DNA of 64,000 nt, from assembly GCA_002917075.1 (NCBI GenBank), contig NTMA01000018.1, positions 186,001 to 250,000 of the forward strand. The letters run 5' to 3'. Origin of the DNA: Hawksworthiomyces lignivorus. Taxonomy: Eukaryota > Ascomycota > Sordariomycetes > Ophiostomatales > Ophiostomataceae. The position numbers and the translations under genes are program-made. This document shows positions 57,129-64,000 of the stretch, in pieces. The notes below the pieces were generated by a model. That model was not told the origin of the DNA, did no database searches, and worked only from the letters and a program-made list of their open reading frames with translations. How positions within the stretch are numbered: position 1 is the stretch's first letter; every line of letters begins with the position of its first letter.

Positions 57129-58064
57129 CGTTGGCGGGCAATTTTCGTTGACAATATTGGCGTCCTGAACAATTGATATAACGCTCGATTATTATTTTGT
57201 ATATTTTGAGAGTTGGGAAGCGGCCTCATATGTGTGTTCTGAGAATGCTGGTCTGAGCACAGAATTCCGCAAAAAGGGCGCAGAGTTGCTTTTCGCCGAG
57301 CCGGGGCAAAAATCCGTGGAGAATTCACAATCGTGCGATGTCATTCGTAACGCCTTGGCCAAATTTGTCATAGAAGAAATCCACAGAATAACTGATAATC
57401 AATTAACCACAGCTTCGAATACAGAATTGTATATAAAATGGTAATCCGTAGCATATTTGATATTTAAAAGACAGCGAGAAAAAAGCATTTCGCTGCCTTT
57501 TGTCTCGACGACCTTTTGCACTACTAAATAGAATGCATAGAGATGATAAAGCAGTCGTCACATCTTCTCATATAATCACGAATAGATAAACAGGGATTTT
57601 TTAAAAAATAAAAAATAAAATTTTTAATAAATAATAAAGCAGAATTCCAGCCTTGCGCTTCGCCTGGATTACTAAAGGGGTCTCTTACTTGCTCGACTGA
57701 GGCGACAGCGACTGATCGAATGGTTCCGATGAAGGATGTATTAGCGATTTGCGCCGTTACGATCCTAGAATTATCAGCAACCTGCTACACGTACGTCAGA
57801 GACTTTGGAAAATAAGCTGTACTGTGCTTTTAATTTATAAGATACAGAGAAAAGTTGGTTAGGATTCCAAGTTTCATTTGCCCGCCTCATTACCCAAAAT
57901 ACCGTATGCTAATGAATTAGAGCTTCGTTTCCATCTAGACATTTCACGCGGCTTTGGCTACCACCTTAAAAAGAACTTGATTCCTTTAGCCATATCCAGA
58001 AACATCCCTCTATTCATGCACATATTTTTCAACCAAGTGCAATCCATCATGTGAATAGCCCAGC
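57129..58064. other. Intergenic region
   Basis: AT-rich; an A/T-only stretch lies near 57597-57640. No gene seen. Confidence 0.5.
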
Positions 58065-59111
58065 ATGCGCATCTTGCGCTTAGCTACAGTTTCCTTCTGC
58101 TGTCTAGTTTTGTCAGCGATTGTGGAAAGGTGTTCGAGCAGTAACTGCCTTGGAAGTGTGCATACCACATCTAATGCGTCAACATCTTCTCATAGCATAT
58201 CCGATGATCCCTTTCGCAGAAACGCAAACCAGCCGGCATTGGCGCTGTTGCCCAAATTTAATCATACTGTTGCTTCGCTCAATGACTTTTCGCCCCAGCC
58301 ACTATCTTCCGACGCACACTTAGATACAACATGCCGAAACCCTCCGCGGCGTCCGATCCATGGAATACGCACCTCTATTTCAGGTAGTACGGCACTGGTT
58401 AGCAATGGAACCAGCAGCATATTCAGCAACAGCACACAATTTGTTGTTGATAAGACGTGCGGTGAATCCTCTCAGACCTTTGCTCTGCGCGTTGTCCAGC
58501 CAGGCGGTATCATCAACGGCTGGTACGCTCGCGCGGTTGGAAACGGCGTCCTGTTTGGCGCTGGTGGTGCGTCTGGCCCTAGCCGCGAGAACAGCTCTCT
58601 TGCTGTCCAGACTTACAATGCAACACGGCAAGCTGTGAATGCGAGCTCCCCTTCTTCAGCTGTTACACGTTTCAGTGTCGAGCCATCAGGCCATCTCTGT
58701 GCCGTGGGTCGTGTCGGCACAAGGGGCAATGCCGCCATTGCCGTGGTCAGCAACGCTTCGTCTTCCGGGATGCCTATGGACTCCGTGGATGGTGCGGCCG
58801 TATATTTTGTCGATGCACAGACAGCGGCCAACCTCACGGTACGCGGGTATACACCACTTCTCTGTGGTCCCAGTGGAGCGCCATTCGCCAGAAACGAGAC
58901 TGTTGATGGCGGCTCGTCCGATAATAGAACGGTACCAATACGGCGATGGAAAGCTGCAGCGAATTCTTCTGCCGGTAGTTTATCATGTACTGCTCAGCAC
59001 GGTGCATGGACAAGATGGTTAGGTTGTGGGCTTCAGCTAGGTTTAGCAAAGCCGTCGGCATCTATCCTAGGCGATATGAACTGTACCAGCATCTCTCTTG
59101 AGATGGAATAG
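58065..59111 (+). CDS. Secreted N-glycosylated hypothetical protein
   Basis: Single-exon 348-aa protein with a signal peptide (MRILRLATVSFCCLVLSAIV). About a dozen NxS/T sequons are spread over the mature protein, so it is likely heavily glycosylated. The region 115-300 looks like a beta-rich fold (FALRVVQPGGIINGWYARAV, AAVYFVDAQTAANLTVRGY) as seen in many fungal surface proteins of unknown role. There are about ten Cys in total, none in a recognisable CFEM or hydrophobin pattern. ATG 58065 starts directly with the signal sequence. No family assigned; an unknown secreted or wall-associated protein. Confidence 0.65.
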   Translation: MRILRLATVSFCCLVLSAIVERCSSSNCLGSVHTTSNASTSSHSISDDPFRRNANQPALALLPKFNHTVASLNDFSPQPLSSDAHLDTTCRNPPRRPIHGIRTSISGSTALVSNGTSSIFSNSTQFVVDKTCGESSQTFALRVVQPGGIINGWYARAVGNGVLFGAGGASGPSRENSSLAVQTYNATRQAVNASSPSSAVTRFSVEPSGHLCAVGRVGTRGNAAIAVVSNASSSGMPMDSVDGAAVYFVDAQTAANLTVRGYTPLLCGPSGAPFARNETVDGGSSDNRTVPIRRWKAAANSSAGSLSCTAQHGAWTRWLGCGLQLGLAKPSASILGDMNCTSISLEME

Positions 59112-59548
59112 CAGTATCTTAATGTCGTGTCTCAATTTCACTCTACCTCGGGGCAACGCTTTCTTGTATGCTTCTTGCTAGCAATTCACACGAGGACAAC
59201 TTTATTGTTGATGCAAGCATGTGTCTCAAGGGAAAATAACACTGTTATAGACTGAACCCACTCTGAAATCACCTAGCTACATCTATACTTGCTAGGCCAG
59301 ATTGCTATTCTGATAGTGGCCTGAACTGCTAGCAATGGAAAGACCGTCATATTCAGTTGTGTACACCCGACATATTTATGATGTTATATATGGCGTTGGA
59401 AGCACAACTGGCTACTTGCCTATCCGTGTCCTACTCGTTGAGAGATGTGTTAGTCCTCTCGTGCTCGATTATTTGTAATGCATTTCAAGCGGCAGCAACT
59501 ACACTGATGATTTCCTTGTCGCCATTCTACACCATATCTGTAATTGAC
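59112..59548. other. Convergent intergenic region
   Basis: 3' flanks of the secreted glycoprotein (plus) and the GFA-family gene (minus). No gene seen. Confidence 0.5.
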
Positions 59549-60091
59549 TTACAGAGGTCCAGTAGCAATCCGCCGCTCGATACCCTCAAGTGAGTCTACC
59601 GAGAACATCCGACTGTTTACACCCATTCTGGCACCTGGCTGTGGAAACAGCGGATGGTTCTCCGTCCGTGTCCAGTGGGTCACGCACCCACAGTTGCTGC
59701 AGCGGTTGAAGGAGATGATGCCATGAAGGCCATCATCGAAGCGCAGGTAAGAGTCCAAGCCGGAAGGTGATGTTTGCTCTGCATCTCTCTCAGAGTCCTT
59801 TGCGCCAGCATCATCTTCGTCGGCATTGACAGAGACCTGGACCGTATCCTGATTGTAGTACGCCCATGCAACTCCGTACTTATAACAGACGGTACAACGG
59901 CACTCGTTTAAATATTCAGGCGCATACGGTACTGTGACCTTAACACGGCCGCAGTGGCAGATGGCCACAAGAGGTGACGGATCGCGAGCTGTTGCCGAAC
60001 CAGTGGTCGTAGATGTTGAAGCCATGATTGAAAATATGAGTGTCGAGTAAGCTGGCATGCGGACCAGTTTGGTGAAGATAGGCAGTGCCAT
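59549..60091 (-). CDS. GFA / CENP-V family protein
   Basis: Single-exon 180-aa protein (157 aa if started at the second candidate ATG at 60025). The zinc-binding cysteines of the glutathione-dependent formaldehyde-activating (GFA) fold are all present: Cys45 and Cys47 (CHCG), Cys64, Cys66 and Cys69 (CRCTVC), and Cys131, Cys134 and Cys136 (CSNCGC). The domain covers residues 42-170, with the usual ISFNRCSNCGCVTHW end. GFA proteins were first described as aiding S-hydroxymethylglutathione formation, but in most fungal members the true role is unknown. A Glu/Asp-rich loop (about 90-112) interrupts the domain. Confidence 0.9.
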   Translation of the reverse strand: MALPIFTKLVRMPAYSTLIFSIMASTSTTTGSATARDPSPLVAICHCGRVKVTVPYAPEYLNECRCTVCYKYGVAWAYYNQDTVQVSVNADEDDAGAKDSERDAEQTSPSGLDSYLRFDDGLHGIISFNRCSNCGCVTHWTRTENHPLFPQPGARMGVNSRMFSVDSLEGIERRIATGPL

Positions 60092-60484
60092 AAAATAGAG
60101 ATATTCACATATTACAAATGACGCTATACAACGAGCCCACTAAATTTGTAGCGGAGTCTTTAAGTTTTGTCTGCAATATTACCCCGCTTCCATGCTCTGA
60201 GTTCGCAGAATGCTCTGGGCATGCATTATTAATAAGATCCAGAGAATGCTCGGCAAGATATGTCAATCTGAAGTTTATTACAAATGGAGTTCATGAGGCA
60301 TGCATAGCCACTGACTTGAGAATATAAATAACATGAATCGGGATATAACAATAAGCAACAAAGGAAAAAATATAAGTGAGAGTACGCTCGATGAGTATGA
60401 GCAAACTGGTGGTTATGTCGCCCGAGCTCGACAGATTCATTCTATGATAACTTCGGGTCTCTTGCATTCCTTCCTTAAGTCGTT
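60092..60484. other. Intergenic region
   Basis: Upstream of the GFA gene and 3' flank of the next minus-strand gene; AT-rich, no gene seen. Confidence 0.5.
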
Positions 60485-61028
60485 TCAGAAGTACCAGTCT
60501 GTATGATGTTAGAATAAATGCGATTATTCACAAAGAGTATTTGAGAGCGGACGTTTCCAAAAGGGATCTTCTTTGGGGATACTCACAATATGCGGACACC
60601 ATCGGCGCCGGCATGTCAAAGGCGGCCAGACCGTCGAGCACCTGCGCGTGCTGCATACCGCGGTCGAAGTCCCAGCGGATCTTCTTTGCGCGAGGGCTGA
60701 GTGGCTGCTCGATATTGTCAAAAGAGGAGGCCGCGAAAGGATCAGCGTCGGAGCTGTGGCCGTCGCTCACAGCAGGGCGCCAGTTCTGGTGCGCCACCCG
60801 TGCTGCCGGCGCCGCGGTGTCGCCTGCCTGGCCGCTCGGGATAGAAAAATGGCTGAAGAGCCGGAACGCCGACGCCGCGGCAGCGGCGGCCACGGCGAAG
60901 ACCGATCCCACCGAGCTGGCGGTGTGGCCAGATACATCGGTCGAGGAAGAAGACGCCGAGGGACCGGCAAGGATGCCTCCAGTGACGGGGGCGGCCGCCG
61001 CCGGTGATTGCCGTTTAGTGGTAGACAT
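60485..61028 (-). CDS. Small hypothetical protein with 14-nt last coding exon
   Basis: Two exons, 61028-60587 and 60498-60485, giving 151 aa ending in SAYYWYF. The 88-nt intron has a consensus donor (GTGAGT), a CTAAC branch site close to the 3' end and an ACAG acceptor, so the tiny terminal exon is well supported. Residues 1-40 are Ser/Thr/Ala-rich; a hydrophobic, Ala-rich segment at about 38-57 (VGSVFAVAAAAAASAFRLF) could be a membrane helix. The rest is polar (DNIEQPLSPRAKKIRWDFDRG). Without splicing the frame would end in an unrelated 15-residue tail. No family recognised; a mitochondrial or membrane protein is conceivable. Confidence 0.6.
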
Positions 61029-61891
61029 AGCGATAATAGGAATAAGACGGGTGTGTTAGAGAGAGAAATAGAAATGACTATTTGTTTGTTTTTTTTGTCA
61101 CAGTATGTGAATAGTAAACGAGGGCTTTCTTTTCATCCTAAACAGCTTCGTAGGACACTTTCTCTACTGAAAACTGAGCTGTTGAGAGGAGGAGGTAGCT
61201 TGTACGTTTTAAAGCCCATGATCTCTCCAGCCTCCGCGGGATCTTCATTTTTTGTGGTCTCATAACCTCTGTAACAATAGTGACTGAGAGAAATGAGGCT
61301 GAAATACGAAAGCAGCTACAACGTGTTTTCGATGGTATTGCCTTCTTAGTCTCCTTCTACCAAATTTATGCACATCCGAGAACCTGATACACGGTACCAA
61401 TGGGTGGAGCGACAAAAAGAAGTGATCGACGACGGCCGGGAAGAATGCCCGCTTAAAACCATACGTTTGGAACAGCAAACACGAATGCGGAAAATTGCCA
61501 GCACAAGGAATTTCTTGATTAGGAATCTATTGGATCGAATATGGCTTCTCTTTTTCTATATGCAAAGGTGGGAGATGTGGGGGCGTCTGGCTTGAGAAAT
61601 CGCTGGGAAAGTATCCAACAGAAATCTCAGCACGACAAAATTATATATTCTCCGGCGGGGGGCGCGATCGTCATGAAAGACGAGACCGGCCTCCGGCAGA
61701 AAATAGAGAGCAGCAGCTAAAACAAGAAGACAAAATGTATGTCCGCCCAATGGTATTTCGCTAATGCGGAAAGGAGAATCAAAAGCAGAGCAGAACGTAA
61801 ATGAGCCGCACAGCAGTGAACAGCTTCGTATAGGGTATGTATGTTGTTAGGGCAAAACAAGAAGGCAACTCGCATCCGCTTCCTTTCCCGC
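61029..61891. other. Intergenic region
   Basis: Promoter of the small hypothetical gene and 3' flank of VPS9. No gene seen. Confidence 0.5.
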
Positions 61892-64000
61892 CTACGACGA
61901 CAGCGCAAGGCAGGCATCCACTGCCAAGCCGACCCTGAAAAAGTTAGCGTGAGCACAGCTCTAAGCGGAGATTAGCTAGTAGCAGCTGTTATAAAACTTA
62001 CCGCCCTTCCTTCTGGTACACGACGTCGCTGATGAGATCGCGGTCGAGGTCCGGGAACATGCTGGCCAAAGTCTCCACGATGGACGCATGCTCGACGCGG
62101 TGCAGCTGCTGGGCCTCGGCTGCCTCGGCGCTCGCTTGCCGGGCAGCTGCCTCTTCGGCCGAGAGCGCGCGGCGAGCACTTGTGTCAGATGCAGAGGAAG
62201 CAGAAGGCTGGGCGCTGGCGCTGGCAGCACCAACGTCTCCTGGTGCCTGGGCCGGTGCTGACGTGGGCTCGTCCGAAAACATGCTGGCGATGGAGGTGAG
62301 AGGCCGCTGGATGGTGCGGAGCAGGCCAGTGATGGCATCCTTTTCTTCTTCCTCGTCATCGTCATCGTCATCGCCGCCGTCCGAAGAAGATACAGGTCGG
62401 CGCGGCGTCGTTGGTCGTCTACTGCCTGAGTCACTAGACACGCGTGTAGGAATAGATGTAGCTCTGGTCGGCGACGACGGCTCCCCATTGCTCGCTGCAG
62501 GAGGCCGTAACAGCGGGCTGCTATCACCACCCTTTTCCTTTTCCTTCTCTCCTTCGCTAAGTGGCGGTATAGGCAGCGGCGCATCCTCGGCGCGATGTTT
62601 CTCGGCAATGGCTGACACGGCAGCTTCGACGTTCTTCTCGAACTCCTCATCCGTGATGGTCAACGTAGTCCGATCCATGTTCTCGATGAACTGGATAGCG
62701 CCCATCTGTAGGTGTTAATAGAACCTTTCCGAAAAAGAAAAGAAACAGAAAGAAACTATTAAACATACCAATGAAGAGAGGTAGTAGCCGGCTTCTCCGC
62801 CAAGTTTGTCTTGGTTCCTGAAGCGCAAAATGTATTGGACATTGGAGACAAGATGGTCCGGGTTGGACTGGAGCACGACGTAGATGAGCAGGGGCATAAA
62901 AGAGTCGGCGGACGAGTCGGACTTGTTGTGCTTCAAGAGGCCTATTGCCCGTTAGCAGAGGTCCGGGAAGCAGGAACAGAGACGCAAGGTATAGGAAAAA
63001 AAAAAAAGGAGACTGACCAAAGATGACCTTGCAGCAGTTGAGGACGCAGATGATCTTGTCGCGCGGGGCTCGGTAGGAGCGGATCTTGAGGAGCTCCTGC
63101 TGGGCGAGCTTGAGGAAGCGCTTGCCGCTGTCGCCGACGGGGGGGATGTCGAGGTGGACCTCACGGAGCCAGCCGTAGATGTTGATCTTCTGGGAGAGGA
63201 TCTCGTCGCGCTCGACGTCCTCCTGGTGCTGGCCGCGGCGGCCGGGCCCCATGGGCCGCTCGCCGCCGCGGCGCTTGGGGCGGGCGCCCGGGATAGGCTG
63301 GGGCGGCGGGATGGCGGGCGAGAAGGTCTGGCTGTAGAGGCGGTTCATGACGAGCTTCTCCATGCCCTCGCGGGCGTTGTCGAACTCGGCGTCGGACAGG
63401 TCGCGCCAGACCTCGCACACGGCCATCTTGTTGGCGATAAAGGCGAGGAAGTCGCTGATGATCTTGACCTGCTCGTGCACCATCCACTGGCGCTTGCCAA
63501 ACTCGGACAAAAACGACTTGAGGTAGCGCGCCACGGGGTCGGCCTTTTTGTTGCGCAGCTGCTCGAGGAAGCGGTGGAAGTCAAAGGGCAGCACGGGCTC
63601 GGGCTCGGGCTCGGGCGGCGGCGGCCGGTGCAGCGAGACAGTCGGCGACAACGGCGACGCGTGGCTGTCCGCGCCGCCGTCGTGCAGATGCGGCGGCAGC
63701 GGAGCCGAGGGCGAGGGCAGGGCCGCCGCCGCAGAGACGCCGTCCTTGGGCGGCACGGGCGGACCCTGGTCTTCCGGCTCCTTGAGCTTTGCTTCTCGCT
63801 GTGTGCCGACGGCTGCCGACGGCGATACCGCCGCCGCCGCGGTCGAGGCTGAGGCAGAGTCGGTGCCAGCAGAGGCACCTACCGCTGCTGCCGCCGCTGC
63901 TGCTGCCGCCGTCGGCGCCAGGCGCACGCCCTCGAGCTCCTGGATCTGCTGGGCGATGCTGGGCGCGAGCGGCTCCAGGCTAGACTTGCGCGGCGGGTGC
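61892..64000 (-). CDS. VPS9: Vps9, Rab5-family GEF (5' end outside window)
   Basis: Partial: exons 63018 to beyond 64000, then 62941-62769, 62705-62002 and 61934-61892; 633 residues visible with the stop TAG at 61892. Vps9 activates the Rab5 homologue Vps21 on endosomes and controls vacuolar and endocytic traffic. The helical bundle starts with FDFHRFLEQLRNKKADPVARYL; the VPS9 domain has KINIYGWLREVHLDIP, DKIICVLNCCKVIFG, and the catalytic SADSFMPLLIYVVLQSNP joined across the second splice. A Ser/Ala/Asp-rich linker precedes a C-terminal CUE ubiquitin-binding domain (VETLASMFPDLDRDLISDVV) that is completed by the 43-nt last exon (VGLAVDACLALSS). Visible lengths close exactly in frame. The N terminus before the VPS9 region is Ala/Ser/Pro-rich. 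Confidence 0.92.

Noticed and set aside
1..64000. CRISPR array, rRNA genes, transposon ends
   Set aside because: No regularly spaced repeats, rRNA-like blocks, or transposase/reverse-transcriptase motifs were seen.

Overview
The window reads as nuclear DNA of a filamentous ascomycete (Pezizomycotina, most likely a Sordariomycete). Evidence: short introns (about 56-160 nt) with GT..AG ends and CTAAC-like branch sites, GC-rich codon use in conserved genes, pyrimidine-rich leaders, and fungus-specific families (UstYa/DUF3328, a C2H2 + fungal_trans regulator, the MFS monocarboxylate-type family, fungal Vps9, a fungal Ada protein). No rRNA, tRNA, transposon or CRISPR could be supported by reading. 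Species cannot be named from this.

Twenty-four protein genes are supported, about one per 2.7 kb, separated by long, less GC-rich intergenic stretches. Left third (1-25 kb): an empty 4.3 kb, then NOB1 and NOP10 (ribosome biogenesis), a tyrosine-triad secreted peptide, an orphan UstYa-type oxidase, a QDR/DTR1-like drug:H+ antiporter and a large C2H2/fungal_trans regulator. Middle (25-43 kb): a 4-TM protein with a very long disordered tail, an MCT-type transporter, a mixed-charge RS/RE-repeat protein, PGK1 (antisense, one intron), two Cys-containing secreted proteins flanking a BAHD-type acyltransferase. Right third (43-64 kb): GNAT acetyltransferase, a secreted GMC oxidoreductase divergent from an alpha-glucoside/sugar-type MFS transporter, a five-block GH2 beta-mannosidase, a 75-aa Cys-rich metallothionein-like protein, an Ada-type methyl-phosphotriester sensor, a DUF4396 membrane protein, a secreted glycoprotein, a GFA/CENP-V family protein, a small unknown with a 14-nt last coding exon, and the C-terminal part of VPS9 (Rab5 GEF, 5' end beyond the window).

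Two neighbourhoods look functionally coherent. 43.9-53.8 kb (GMC oxidoreductase, sugar transporter, beta-mannosidase) resembles a plant- or fungal-polysaccharide utilisation stretch, and the divergent promoter holds three perfect palindromes. 54-60 kb (Cys-rich protein, Ada, DUF4396, GFA) looks like a stress/detoxification stretch. The most novel items are the Y-x2-Y-x2-Y triad peptide 3.4 kb from an otherwise orphan UstYa gene, and the small Cys-rich gene. All gene models are by-eye splice reconstructions; each was checked for frame closure.
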